This document shows positions 33,768-44,499 of a stretch of 64,000 nucleotides of DNA, piece by piece. Origin of the DNA: Hsuehochloa calcarea (lineage: Eukaryota > Streptophyta > Magnoliopsida > Poales > Poaceae). The notes beneath the pieces were generated by a model that worked only from the letters and a program-made list of their open reading frames with translations, was not told the origin of the DNA and made no database searches. Within the stretch, counting starts at the first letter, position 1; each line of letters begins with the position of its first letter. Where the stretch lies: positions 20,818,915 through 20,882,914 of the forward strand of contig CM070606.1 in NCBI GenBank assembly GCA_036346395.1. Direction: 5' to 3'. The position numbers and the translations under genes are program-made.

Positions 33768-34746
33768 TGCTCCTCCCGCTTCTTTGCTATGCCGATGCAA
33801 GTGCTCTAGCGCAAGTACTTCAAAATCGTGATCTATTATCAAGACTTTGCAGAAATGAAGGTCGAACAAGTTGCCTTCAGATGAGACTCGTCATAGGCTT
33901 ACCGAGATGGCACTATCCAAAATGACTTCTTTGATGAGACTCATAACAGATTATCGGCTTTGTCCGAGGGCCTAAATGACTTAGAACATTTTCTCAAGAC
34001 CCTCAATATTATGTTCGCGACCTCCTCGATCGCCCAAGGGTCCTTCTTCTCGACAACAGCACCTACCTCACCAAGACCTCTCGAGTTTCAGTTCTCCGGC
34101 TACCTCTACACTCCTCCACCTCCTACCACCCTCTCAAGATCTCAGATCCCGCCCTCTGTGTCGCCTTCTCCGGATCTGCACGATTTGAGCTCACTTCTTG
34201 CTTCTCCTGCCTGCTCCACCAGACCCGCTTCTTCCTCTCAGACCCCCTGCTTGATGCTTTTTGGTACTTTGATGCCAAAGGGGGAGAAATTGTGAAGACT
34301 TAGTTTTAGGGGGAGCTATGGGCTTATGTGATTTATATGTGTTTTGTAAAACTGGTTGATTGTTGATCTATTTTGTGCCTGTAATAGTTGGTAACTTTTG
34401 TTGAACTTGTGGAATGTGGTTATGTCTTATTATCTTTTATGCAATGCAATCAATTATTTGACATATCTTATAACTTTGTATTGCTTCCTCAAGTTCATAA
34501 ATGCAAAAGAAACTCCGCCAAAATTTTCAATTCTTTACATATGCTTGCAAATTATTTACTATCCATATGCATTTGTTTAGGGGGAGTCTTCTTTTAATTG
34601 GATTTGACAAGAAAAATAATTCTCAAAATTTACTTATGCTCATTGCAAAGATTATTTTACCTGTCAAAAGACTTCAAAAGAATATACACTCTTAGTATAT
34701 TCAAAACAACCTTTCTCACATATTAAGTGTGTTGTCATCAATTACC
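33768..34746 (+). other. Tail of the extra ORF and 3' untranslated region of element G
   Basis: A frame at 33960-34295 continues with LNDLEHFLKTL and a Pro/Ser-rich stretch, ending MPKGEKL; it probably is the C-terminus of the extra ORF after another frame break. The rest is AT-rich 3' untranslated sequence containing two GGGGGAG runs. Confidence 0.4.
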
Positions 34747-34760
34747 AAAAAGGGGGAGAT
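34747..34760 (+). other. Polypurine tract of element G
   Basis: AAAAAGGGGGAGAT directly before the 3' LTR start TGAAAGC. Confidence 0.9.
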
Positions 34761-36323
34761 TGAAAGCATCTAGGCCCCTAAAAATGGTTTTGGTAATTAA
34801 TGATAATATGTGAATATGGGATTAACAAGTTTACTAAGAATGTGCAAGGTTAATTCCATTTGATGAACATGATGAAGCAAGGATGCATGCTAAAGGAAAA
34901 TGTGAAGATCAACAAGGCTTAAAGTCAAGGTACAAATAGTCTAGGATCCTTTTCTATTTTACCGGTCTAAGGAGAATTGGTTGGTAGACCGGATTATAGG
35001 ATAAATGCCGTACTATTAAGGGGGATCACGACTAGTAGCTTGATAGCTTATTCTTGTGCCATATGGATCAACTTAGGATCATGCATGCATTTAAAATTGG
35101 ACTTGAATTTAAGTCAGAATGAATTCAGTGCTTTAATTCGAATCGGATGAACCAAGGCTTAGCAATGTTGTACGAAGCGCGGTTGTTCCGGCGGCATGTG
35201 AGCGGTTCAACCGTTAGCCTTTTAAATTGAAAATCAAGCGATCGCCGATCTCGTGGTGATCTGATTTAGTGAAGCTGCGGTTACCGATGGCTTGAACGAC
35301 GCATCGCATCCCATCCTGTTCCGATGATATTACTACGGTTGCAAAATAACAATGCGAGTGTAATCTCCTTTGAAAACCTCTTTTGAGAATCGGTTGCACC
35401 GCACGATAATCGGATGAACCGCAATACGGATGTTCAAATGTATTCGCGGTTGTAAAATTCCGCAACGTATGCAAAATCTACGGTTTAGAATCCACAAATC
35501 GGACGATCCGGTGTTTGCTCGCGATGAACCGCAACTAAATCCAACGGCTATATCGGTGCATTTAATGCGTGTAACATAGCCGTATCGCATTGAGCATAGC
35601 GCGGTTGTACCGATGCTAACACGCCGGTTGTTCCGATATGTGCTGAATTTTCGGGAACTTCTTCCCAACGGCTAGAATTGGTTGGTGGAGGCTATAAATA
35701 CCTCCCCAACGCACAAGGGACATGTTACATGTGCATTGAAGATATCTCAACCCTTGTGAGCATTGTGCATTCAATTCTACTCCCAATTTACTCTTGCATT
35801 CATTGAGAGGAGATCAAGTGCATTCATCTTTAGTTGATTCATTGGCACTTGAGTAAAGTCAGCGAGGATCGTTGATCTATTCTCTTGGGGTGTTGCCGCA
35901 CTCCTAGACGGCTTACGGTGAAGCACGGTGATCTTCTCAAGTGAAGCTTGTGAGAAGACCCGAGCAAGATTGTGAGTGGTTGGTGTTCACCATCTCCGGA
36001 GCGGAGGAAGAACAACCCAAGTGATCGAGGAAAGGCTTAATTTGTGGAGCCGGCTTGGGTGGTCAAGCTTCCTCAACGTGGACTAGTGAAGACCGGCAAG
36101 TCTTCGATACCACGGGAAAAACATCATTGTGTCTTGTGGTTATCTCTTGTCTTTACAATTCCGCACTTATATTTCTAGCTTGCTTATTGTGATTAAATTG
36201 CCTAGCTAGGAGCATAACTTGTTTAGACTAAGTCATTAATTGAATTGGATAAATTGTTAATTTGTTAAAAACTTTAAAAACCTCCTATTCACCCCCCTCT
36301 AGTCGGTTATCCTTGATCCTACA
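34761..36323 (+). mobile_element. 3' LTR of element G
   Basis: Same ends as the 5' LTR. TATA box at 35693-35700. Differences from the 5' LTR cluster at 35150-35600 and are mostly 1-3 base indels. Confidence 0.9.
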
Positions 36324-36328
36324 GGGAG
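36324..36328 (+). repeat. Target-site duplication GGGAG (right)
   Basis: Matches 25075-25079. Confidence 0.85.
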
Positions 36329-36417
36329 TACTTAACAACTTCGGTATAATATGCATATAGTGAGGGTCTCCATCTACATGACTACATGTAGGGGTGATTG
36401 GTTGCCTGCATCAACGC

Positions 36418-36600
36418 CCATTTTTTTTTCTTTGAAACCAAGGGCAGAAGCTTTGCCATTCATTTTAAGGAGAAGAGAAATACACCGGCCCCCGAAGGAG
36501 AAACACAAAGACACAAATACTAGTAGCCCCAAGAGAGAGGGACGCCAACACCTAGGAATGAATCCCAAACTAGAACTCCTACTAAGCACTTACTACATCC
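36418..36600 (-). mobile_element. LINE-like 3' end with poly(A) tail (minus strand)
   Basis: A T-run at about 36419-36430 is followed by CTTTGAAACCAAGGGCAGAAGCTTTGCC, and then by AAGGAGAAGAGAAATAC. Read on the minus strand this is GGCAAAGCTTCTGCCC...AAAGAAAAAAAAA, the style of grass LINE 3' ends as I remember them. No endonuclease or reverse transcriptase frame is visible, so only a truncated tail is present. This rests on a remembered motif. Confidence 0.35.
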
Positions 36601-37835
36601 AGAAGGCTCGCCTGATATCAACGAAGTCACCGCCACATGTGCGCCTGATGACCCGCCAGGATGCTCATCGCGTGTCATCGTCGTCGCCCATCACACAACC
36701 ACGACACGACAGCTCTGACTTCGCCGTGACAAGCATCGCCGAAGCATCCAAAGCAACGCCTAAGGCGTTGCCTCAGCTGAGCCGCCCTCGATGCCCAAGC
36801 GCGGGACAGGCCTAAGCTCACCCAAGACCACTGAAGCCGCCGCCACCTATGGGCCCTGACATCCCACCACGGCACATGTCCCGCGTCGTCGCCACCACCA
36901 CCTGTCACACACCCGCGACGTGGCAGCTCCAACTTTGTCACGACACGCACCACCAAAGGGACCAAAGTGACGCCCACAACCCAACCAATTAACCCCTCGT
37001 GCGTCCACGACTAGGCCTAACCAGCCACGTGCACACCCACGCACAGCTATGACCAGGCCCGACCAGCCACATCGAGGAGGAGGATTGTGCCGCTGCAATC
37101 ACCGACATGTCGTGCACCGAACCGCTCACCTTGTGCGGCTTAGGCCAGTCCTGCCTAGCCATGCCGAGGAGGAGGATGACCATGTTGCCACAACGACCGA
37201 CGCGTTCCCCGCCGAGCCGCTCACCATGCGCGATCGAAACCAGGCCCAGTCAAGCCAGCCAGGTTGCTCATGTCGCGACGCACTACCCGCCCGGTCGCTT
37301 ACCCCCATGTCGCTTACCCCCATGCAGTAGTGACCATGCTAGCCATCCCCATGCACACCCATGCGTGGCCGTGACTAGATCCGGTCAGCCACGGTGAGGA
37401 GGACAACCATATCGCCACAGCCACCAACGTGGCGCCCGCCAAGCTGTTGACCCTCGGCGGTTGAGTCCAGGCCTGGCCTGCCACACGCACACCCACATGC
37501 GGCCACGACCAAGCTCGACCAGCCACGCCAAGGAGGCGATGTGCCCATAGGTGGCTAGAGAACAGCCAAGCAACAACATCGACAACCGGCGGATGACCGG
37601 GTCTGGCAAACTCTAGCAACGCTTGGGAGGACGGCGATGGGAACAACAGCGGATCCGGAGAGGGAGAGGGTCGAGGACAACGGGGAGACTCTGGATCCGC
37701 CAAGATTTGATGTCAGTTGTCACTGGAGGCGACGAACAAGGACACGAGAAAAAACAGAAGGGAGAGGGAAAGAAGGAGGTCCAGAAGGAGGAGGTGCCTC
37801 AGCTGAGGCACCGCTAGAGGTTGACGACTCTCGAG
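36601..37835. other. GC-rich block, unidentified
   Basis: High GC with recurring words such as CCAGGCCCGACCAGCCAC and GAGGAGGAGGAT. ORFs occur in all six frames and give low-complexity Pro/Arg/His products, so none is credible. It could be the body of the LINE-like element or an old duplicated sequence. Confidence 0.3.
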
Positions 37836-38568
37836 TGTAAGCGAGGGAAGTAACGCTATCTTTGATTGTTAAGAACAGAGTATATATATATATATATATA
37901 ACAGTTATCATATGAACGCGTACAACTATCATGTGAACGTGTACAGCTATCATGTGAACGCGTGATTCCTCGGAAGAGAAGGCGTCATGCATGTAGGAAG
38001 CCGAGGCACCATCCTGTCTAACACGCCCCCGCGGTCGGAACGTCGCTAAGGTGGACATTCAGACTGGACCTAAATTCGGTGAAGACGGAAGTCTCACGGA
38101 CGACGGTCTGGCGATGATGATTCGACGTGATGACGATAGTAGATGGGGAGCTCGGAAGGCCGTGGAGGGAGGGCCATGTCGACGAGCGCGCTGCGTCATG
38201 CCACGACATCATCGGAAAAGAGGAGGCGCCAGAGAGGTCGAAGCCGAGGCGGTGAAGTCCGGAGCTGAGGAACGTTGACAGGTCAGCAGGGCGGTGCAAA
38301 CCGATCTATGATCGGAAAAAATATAGAGAAAATCCGATTTGAAGATGACCGGGGAAAACTTTAATTGGTAGGCGATCGGATGATCGATGACACGACTTAA
38401 ACTATGGGTTATACAGCCCCCGGGAGAGATCATGGAGATGTGATCATCTCCCAATGGCGGCGCGACGGAAGCTGTTGAGGCAGTGGCTCAGGAGCGGCAC
38501 CGCTGTGATACTATGTAAACGAGGAAAGTAACGCTATCTTTGATTGTTGAAAACAGAGTACATGAGTT

Positions 38569-38602
<34 letters not shown>

Positions 38603-38644
38603 TACAACTATTATGTGAACGCGTGATACCTCGGGTGTTTAACA
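37836..38644 (-). mobile_element. TRIM-like miniature LTR retrotransposon, 809 bp
   Basis: Two related LTRs (37836-38023 and 38514-38644) both run TGTAA(G/A)CGAGG...TAACA. They share GTAACGCTATCTTTGATTGTT, a (TA)n tract and ATGTGAACGCGTGAT. Between them are 490 bases with no gene. Next to the right LTR, TAGTATCACAGC on the minus strand resembles an initiator-Met primer site. Next to the left LTR, minus-strand CCGCGGGGGCG is a purine-rich tract. Short LTRs, a short internal region and no coding capacity define a TRIM; it would need proteins from another element. The flanking five bases do not match, so either no duplication was made or it has decayed. Confidence 0.65.
37904..37968. repeat. Three 21-bp tandem repeats inside the left TRIM LTR
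   Basis: ATCATATGAACGCGTACA, ATCATGTGAACGTGTACA and ATCATGTGAACGCGTGA follow each other with 21-bp spacing. The right LTR has a single unit (38609-38627), so the array expanded or contracted after insertion. Confidence 0.8.
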
Positions 38645-39274
38645 CGAAAACTTAATTTTTGCATCTACACTTAACATTGTGCACTAGATTTTTAGCGGCA
38701 GTATGTTCATAAACATTCAGGGCTAACATTATCTTTTATTCATTAATAAGATGATCGTGCGTTCATGATTTCTTTTTGGATAGGGACAAGTGGATCAGCT
38801 CCCCTCGTATGAAGTCACTTCTTTCCACCGTGGCAGAGAGTCTGCTCGAGATGTCCCACGTGGTCTTGTGCCGTTCCTGCCACCTAAGCTTCTACGGCCG
38901 CAAGCTGTAGGAACAATTTATTCATAACTAAAAGGACAAAACAGCATGTGGTAATATAGTTAGTTCGTAATTCGTTTATGGGTGATACTTACTATTGCCA
39001 AAATACCTGTTGCCCAATCTAAGATTCAGATATGGTACTCTATCAAGAATAAAGACAGTCATCCTACGTCACAATGACATTTGGATTCTTTTAGCTGTTC
39101 GTGTTGAAGTGTGACTATATTTCCCATTTTCCCTCCAACATCTAAAGCTATTAAAGTGATCTGATTTATGCATGAAACTCAAGAGCTCAGGGAAACAAAA
39201 TCAATGCTATGCATACGCTTACCTCCAAAAAAAAAATGCATGGATAACTTGTGGTACGGTACTTATAGTAGTAG
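38645..39274. other. Intergenic, nothing recognised
   Basis: AT-rich, no convincing ORF, repeat or element end. Confidence 0.4.
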
Positions 39275-39607
39275 GTACTCACACTTCTCATATATCACTT
39301 AAATCGTATGATGATTCATCTTTTATCAATTTGAGCATGCTCTGATAATAATTATAAGATACCGTAAAATGAGTTTTTTAAAAAATTTCATTAAAGTCTA
39401 CTTTTTATAGCGAAATATGTGTATATACTCCTTTTATATATGAAAAAGGTTATATATCACAAATAAAATGCTCAAATGAAATTTTTTAGTCAAATCACAT
39501 AGGAGTATCTTATAATTGGTATTTAAGTATACTGAAAGTAATAAAGAAGTACAGTATATTCGTTTAAGTGGTATATTTGAAGCGGGAGTATATACTCCTG
39601 AGAGTAC
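39275..39607. mobile_element. MITE, copy 1
   Basis: The left end (TACTCACACTTCTCATATATCACTTAAA) is the inverted match of the right end (TTTAAGTGGTATATTTGAAGCGGGAGTATA). The interior is AT-rich with a shared TTATAATTGGTATTTAAGTA block also in copy 3. No coding capacity. Confidence 0.6.
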
Positions 39608-39999
39608 AAAGTGGGTACGAAATCATGGCCATAAGCACCTTAGCACTCTATTACCCATTATCACTAGATATGTTCTCATATACACACACAGGTCCAATGC
39701 TCGTGCTTTGCTACGGATTAAAAAAAAATCATATCTCGTCAATCGTCGTCGTGCTCAGCCTACAATGCAAGTGATCCACCGGCAATCCGTTCTTGGAAAG
39801 ATCAATGAAATCTTTAGGCTTTTTGCGCACCAGTTTGGGCAGTTGGGGTGTGGGGGAGTGGAGAGGAGGTTATGGGTGACCAACCGTTCACACGGGAGGA
39901 ACCGAGAAAGAACGAGATCCAACGGCTCACATCTCACGGAAGAAAGATAGATCTAACGGCTCACATCGCATAAGGAAGGATGGACCTCCACTAATTCCT

Positions 40000-40001
<2 letters not shown>
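39608..40001. other. Intergenic between MITEs
   Basis: Contains an unidentified 145-codon frame (39516-39950, overlapping copy 1) with no recognisable content, and a short near-repeat GATCCAACGGCTCACATC / GATCTAACGGCTCACATC at 39910-39968. Confidence 0.3.

Positions 40002-40051
<50 letters not shown>
40002..40051. repeat. (TA)n microsatellite at the left edge of MITE copy 2
   Basis: About 25 TA units. Confidence 0.95.
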
Positions 40052-40053
<2 letters not shown>

Positions 40054-40421
40054 AAGCCTTTTTCCTACTCCCTGGAGTAGTTACTCCTATTCAGTATCTC
40101 ACAACGTAGAGAGTATCTTCATGCAACCGAGAGTATGTATGTGTAGTATACAGTATATAAGACCACCTAGGTGGTATTCACACATTTTCGGGGTGGTATG
40201 TACAAATTTTTAGACATACTCCTTTTTAGTGCAAATATGAATGTATTTACAAAATATGCTAAAAACTAAGGACTTTCTTACAAATTTTTCATGTGGTTCG
40301 CATTGGAATATCTTATAATTAGTATATGAGTATAACCAAAGTGATAAAGGAGTATGTCAAGTTCTTTTAAGTGGTATATCAGAGGTGGGAGTAACTACAC
40401 CCGGGAGTAGAAAGTATTTAT

Positions 40422-40423
<2 letters not shown>
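40052..40423. mobile_element. MITE, copy 2
   Basis: Begins AGGAAGCCTTTTTCCTACTCC and ends GGGAGTAGAAAGTATTTATCCT, so the tips are inverted (AGGA.../...TCCT) and bordered by TA on both sides, inside a (TA)n tract. The interior differs from copies 1 and 3, but the right 100 bases match them. Confidence 0.6.

Positions 40424-40452
<29 letters not shown>
40424..40452. repeat. (TA)n microsatellite between MITE copies 2 and 3
   Basis: About 14 TA units. Confidence 0.95.
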
Positions 40453-40455
<3 letters not shown>

Positions 40456-40827
40456 AAAATGGTTTGGTACTCCTGGGAGTATGTACTCCCGCCTCTCATA
40501 TACCACTTAAATCGTATGATAATACCTCTTTATCTATTTGAGTATACTCCAATGATGATTATAAGATACTCCAAAGTGAGTTCTATGAAAAAAAATCATT
40601 AAAGTCCACCTTTTATAGCTAAGTTTGTGTATATACTTCTTTTATGTATGAAAAAAGGTATATAGCAAAAATAAAGGACTCCAATGAAAATTTTTCAATC
40701 AAATCGCATTGGAGTATCTTATAATTGGTATTTAAGTATACTGAAAATGATAAAGAAGTATAATATATTTATTTAAGTGGTATATTTAAAGTGGGAGTAT
40801 GTATCTCTGTGAGTCTGAAAGCAGGCG

Positions 40828-40829
<2 letters not shown>
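40453..40829. mobile_element. MITE, copy 3
   Basis: Left end AGGAAAATGGTTTGGTACTCC, then TGGGAGTATGTACTCCCGCC and TATACCACTTAAATCG. The right end carries the inverse (TTTAAGTGGTATATTTAAAG, TGGGAGTATGTATC). Shares most of its interior with copy 1 in the same orientation. The extreme right tip is diverged. TA-flanked. Confidence 0.65.

Positions 40830-40882
<53 letters not shown>
40830..40882. repeat. (TA)n microsatellite right of MITE copy 3
   Basis: About 26 TA units. Confidence 0.95.
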
Positions 40883-40884
<2 letters not shown>

Positions 40885-41379
40885 CATTTCAGTGAAACAG
40901 CCATCCGAGGAAGACGCAACGCAGCTTTCATCGTTGAAAGATCATTTATAAAGGCCAAGTACTGTAAAATCGTGCATTCCGCTACTCCACATTTGGAAGA
41001 TCATGGACTCCGATCCCCTAATTTGCAGGTTCATTAGTGGAGCATTAAAACTCGTAACAGCTTGTGGTTGACTTTTCCTTCCTCGCCACCCTAGCAGGTG
41101 CCTGCAGTACTTCCATGTGGGCTTTTCCCACGCAGATGAGATCTAAATCCAATCATCATTAGCAATTTCCAAGCGTATCTGGATCATGAAAGAATTGATG
41201 CCGTACAACATTAATACCCCACTAAAAAGGGGCGCTCTACGAAATTGTTCACTAACCCAGGGTGGCGTGTGAAAAATAAATTGAGAAGAAAAAAAGGGAG
41301 GAGGAAGCAGCAGCGGTACAGAGTCAGTGCTTAGGATTCCCAACAAGACAAGCCTGGAAATCGAGGGGAGGGGGTAGGG
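40883..41379. other. Intergenic upstream of a possible promoter
   Basis: No ORF or repeat of note. The right 60 bases turn G-rich just before a TATA box. Confidence 0.3.
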
Positions 41380-41387
41380 TATAAAAG
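41380..41387 (+). promoter_or_regulatory. TATA box (TATAAAAG)
   Basis: TATAAAAG in a G-rich context, 78 bases before an ATG at 41465. The spacing fits a plant promoter with a short leader. Confidence 0.4.
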
Positions 41388-41464
41388 GACAGCTGCTAGC
41401 TTATTCGATGCCCACAATTTTTTTTTTTAAAAAATAATAAAGTTGCAGTAAACAAACAAGGAAA

Positions 41465-41578
41465 ATGGAGGGGTGGTTCTCTGAGATATCACGAGCCCTC
41501 GTGGCGTGCACGGCGGCGGACAGCGGAGCGGGGCCATGTTTTGGTCTTTTGCTTGGTTCCTACCTCTCCCAGATAGCC
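41465..41578 (+). pseudogene. Possible orphan first exon
   Basis: From ATG 41465: MEGWFSEISRALVACTAADS, then GAGPCFGLLLGSYLSQIA, with GC-rich third positions typical of grass exon 1. The frame runs into an 18-base T-run at 41579, beyond which the translation looks non-coding. A TATA box lies upstream at the right distance. I do not recognise the protein, and no second exon was found. It could be a truncated gene or a chance ORF. Confidence 0.3.
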
Positions 41579-42559
41579 TTTTTTTTTTTTTTTTTTGGTT
41601 TTAGATGTAGAGGCGTAGGATTTCACATTTCCACTTTAGGTGAAATTGCCAACATACCACCGACAAAAGATCATGTTGCCAACATACCATCGAGCTATGA
41701 CAATGACAAGTGGGGCATGTTCCAACATCGTCCTGACATATACTCGGTAGTATTTTAGCTAGCTGTGACATTTGCCAGTGGTATGAGAGCAAATCTCCCT
41801 TGATTTCATTCAGGCACAACGGGATATATAATTAAGTTGAACCAACTCCTGACGAAGCAAAAGGAAGTGAGGACGAACGTTCCTCTCCGCCACCGCCATG
41901 ATGGACGTACGTAGCGCGTAGCTTTTAGGCGGTCCAGATCGGCGGCTGTCTCAACCATGTATATATGCTATGCCTGCAGCTGGCCGTGAAGCACGTGGAC
42001 AGGATCGTATCGTGCTCGATCGCCACTACCAGTCATCATGCATGCATGCTCGATCGTACGTATGTATAGGCAATGAGCGGTTGCCGTACGTTTCCATTCA
42101 AAACAAAAATGGGTGGTTGCCATACGTGTCCCCATGTAGGAGCATGTTAATGTATATATGTTTAATTACCCTGACCCTACGAGGCCTTGTTTAGCTCGAA
42201 GCGAATATGAGTTAATGATGAACAATGATACCACTGATGATATATAGTCTCCCTTTGCCCCGCGAGGGAGGAAAACGGTACGGTTGATCTCCAAAGCATG
42301 GACTTGATTAGATTAGATTGTTTCGAGAGAAATTATGAGTGTGATGATCAGGTTACTTTAGAAGAGACCCACCAGTATTCAGAGGTTGGACGCTCGGAGA
42401 TATAGCTTATGATATATATCCCATATTCCCCGGCACCCCCACCAGCATTTCTGCCATCTCCTTGTCTCTGAAATGTGTCCCAACTTACTACCACATTATT
42501 GATTTGACTGTATATCCATACATGATAGGTGAAACATGATAATCAAATAATACCATGTG
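41579..42559. other. Intergenic, mostly unremarkable
   Basis: Starts with T18. Words CAACATACCA recur (41651, 41681), as in 43751-43764, suggesting an old transposon fragment. ATGCATGCATG at 42039-42049 is palindromic. No gene seen. Confidence 0.3.
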
Positions 42560-43135
42560 TTGATCTATAAATCATAAGTGTCTCATGTAATGATATATAA
42601 GATCAGCGATGTTTAGAATGATACCATAACTATAAATAGAGAGTTTCACGAAAAATCTATTCGGAGTACCATTTATTAGTCCCGACCTGCATCCGATGTT
42701 ATTCGTATTCAAAAAATTTAATGGAATATGTGTTATGATATGGGAAGAGCAATATCTGCCCCGTATTGGTATTTTATAGGATGACCGATTAATCAACAAA
42801 ATGGATATCCGATAAACAACAATATCCTTTAATATCTTCTATGGTTTTCTAGTCATTGGCTAATATATAATACGAATTTTCATTTGATTATGTTTACGCT
42901 GTTAAGTATAGGATAGATAATTCTCTAATAGGTAGTATAATTCGACATATTCATTGGTGAAGTTATATCTTTTCTTTATATGTACACTATCCGTCAAGTT
43001 ATCCGTAACTAATTTGAATCCGATCCACATCCGCTCGCGCCCACATCTCGAAAAATCCGTATCTGATTCCGAATCCAAGGTATACGAGAAGAGAAATATC
43101 CACCCTAATCTGACCTGTTTTCACCCCTAGTCCCA
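42560..43135. mobile_element. Possible DNA-transposon remnant
   Basis: The right edge reads, on the minus strand, CTAGGGGTGAAAACAGGTCAG. Inside are repeated ATCCGATCCACATCC, GTATCTGATTCCGAATCC and CGACCTGCATCCGATG words. This composition recalls a hAT-type end seen in many plant genomes. No transposase, no verified left end, no target duplication. Confidence 0.25.
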
Positions 43136-44000
43136 TCAAGGCAATTTCAAAATACAATAACAAATTGAAACGATTTTTTTTTTGCATGAATCTTGGAACA
43201 TGGTACACCGTTGGACAGTGGGTGCTAGTGGGTGTATGTGAACCCATGTTGACATGTTCATATAGTTCTTATTCCTCTCTCTCGCTACTAGAAACTTTTC
43301 TCCTCTCTTATATTTTGTCCACTTCTCCCGACTCCCCCGATAAATTTTATGGTGCCCGGTGGTATGCAGCAAGATGGACAGTGGATATAGGAAAAAGCAT
43401 TTGCAAAATACATGAAGTACAAACACATTTACAACATTCCCTCCTTTCATTTATCATAACTTCAAATTAAAGGCATAAAAATTTCAAGCTATATTTTTTT
43501 TTCAGTCCTTCAAGCTATCGAGAGTTGGAGTTTACAAAGGTTAAACTATTGGTGAGGGCCGAGCTAGGTGATACGGGGCAGCCCAAAAAGAGTTCAAGTG
43601 ACAAGTCGAATTGAACCAAACGGGCCGATCCAATCCGCTGGGTTAAGAGATGATAGAGAAATTCTTTCTTTTCATTCAAAGTTGGGATTTTGGTTCTATG
43701 CCATCGGTCAAATTTCAAAGTATATAAATGTCGTCGAAGATTGTATAATTGTCAACATACCATTGATTTACACAAACTTTGGAGAAATCTCACTGTTTTG
43801 TGTAAACCTAGCTCAAAATCCCACTGTGACATGATCTAAATCATTTTGATCGATTCAAAATGACTCTGCTGCCCTTTGAAATACTAAAAGTTTTCAGTTA
43901 AATACCATTCCTTTTTTTTTTTGTCTCATTTGGATTCCTACATGAATTTAGGAAAAAGCCACGTTCCATTATAGTATGCTTTCACGAGCATAAGCACTAC
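43136..44000. other. Intergenic left of the nested Copia block
   Basis: No convincing ORF. T-runs at 43171-43182 and 43911-43922. Ends in ACTAC (43996-44000), which would be the target duplication of element B if its other end were present. Confidence 0.35.
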
Positions 44001-44305
44001 TGTTAGACAACCGGTGGCTAGTCTTGTTGAGTAACCGTCGCTGGCGAGTTCAGTCCGAACGGGTACCTCGTATACAATATTCAGAATTGTAGGAACAGAT
44101 GAAGAACACAAGAACACAAAAGTAGATTGAACACAGAGATATGAGAGGACTTCAGGCTTCACTTTATTGCTTCGGAATAATCGGGGTTACAATAAGAGGG
44201 GGACCCTCTATTTATAGACAACGTGATGAGTAGTTCAACTGGGCCGGAGTCCTGGGCCCGTACTGGGTCAGGACTCTTCAGAGTTCTGGGCCTGGTTTCT
44301 TAACA
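44001..44305 (-). mobile_element. 3' LTR of element B
   Basis: 305 bases with ends TGTTAGACA / CTTAACA. A minus-strand TATA region lies at about 44210-44217 (TATAAATAG). On the minus strand a purine tract (AAGGGGGAG) precedes it at 44306-44314. Confidence 0.8.
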
Positions 44306-44494
44306 CTCCCCCTTGGACACTCATCCAACATATTTATGTCTCGTCAAAACTCCATAAAAACCCAGTGGAAAAAATTTAGAGAAAAAGTACATGTCATGCG
44401 TTCTGCTATGTTGCACGAATTGCCTCATCAAAAACCTTAGCCGAGAAACTTCAGGAAAACTCGTAAGGAAAAAAGAGTACAATCCACCCAATTT

Positions 44495-44499
44495 CATTT
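44495..44499 (-). repeat. Target-site duplication CATTT (left) of element A
   Basis: CATTT before TGTTGG; repeated at 55691-55695. Confidence 0.85.

Larger units (their letters stand above)
25080..36323 (+). mobile_element. Complete Copia retrotransposon G (SIRE/Maximus-like), 11.2 kb
   Basis: Two matching LTRs (25080-26646 and 34761-36323) flank a primer-binding site, gag, protease, integrase, reverse transcriptase, RNase H, an extra ORF, and a polypurine tract. GGGAG flanks the whole unit. The order protease-integrase-reverse transcriptase is the Copia order. The long LTRs, long coiled-coil gag and extra ORF in the envelope position suggest the SIRE/Maximus lineage (inference). Many frameshifts interrupt the genes, yet the LTRs differ mainly by tiny indels, so the insertion should be recent. 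Confidence 0.9.

Noticed and set aside
36601..37840. Many ORFs of 60-154 codons on both strands
   Set aside because: High GC with internal repeats leaves every frame open; no domain, start context or splice structure supports a gene.
37904..37968. Spaced repeats considered as a CRISPR-like array
   Set aside because: Only three contiguous units without spacers, inside a TRIM LTR of a plant genome.
39516..39950. 145-codon plus-strand ORF overlapping a MITE end
   Set aside because: Its first third is the MITE terminal repeat, the rest has no motif; codon use does not look like a gene.
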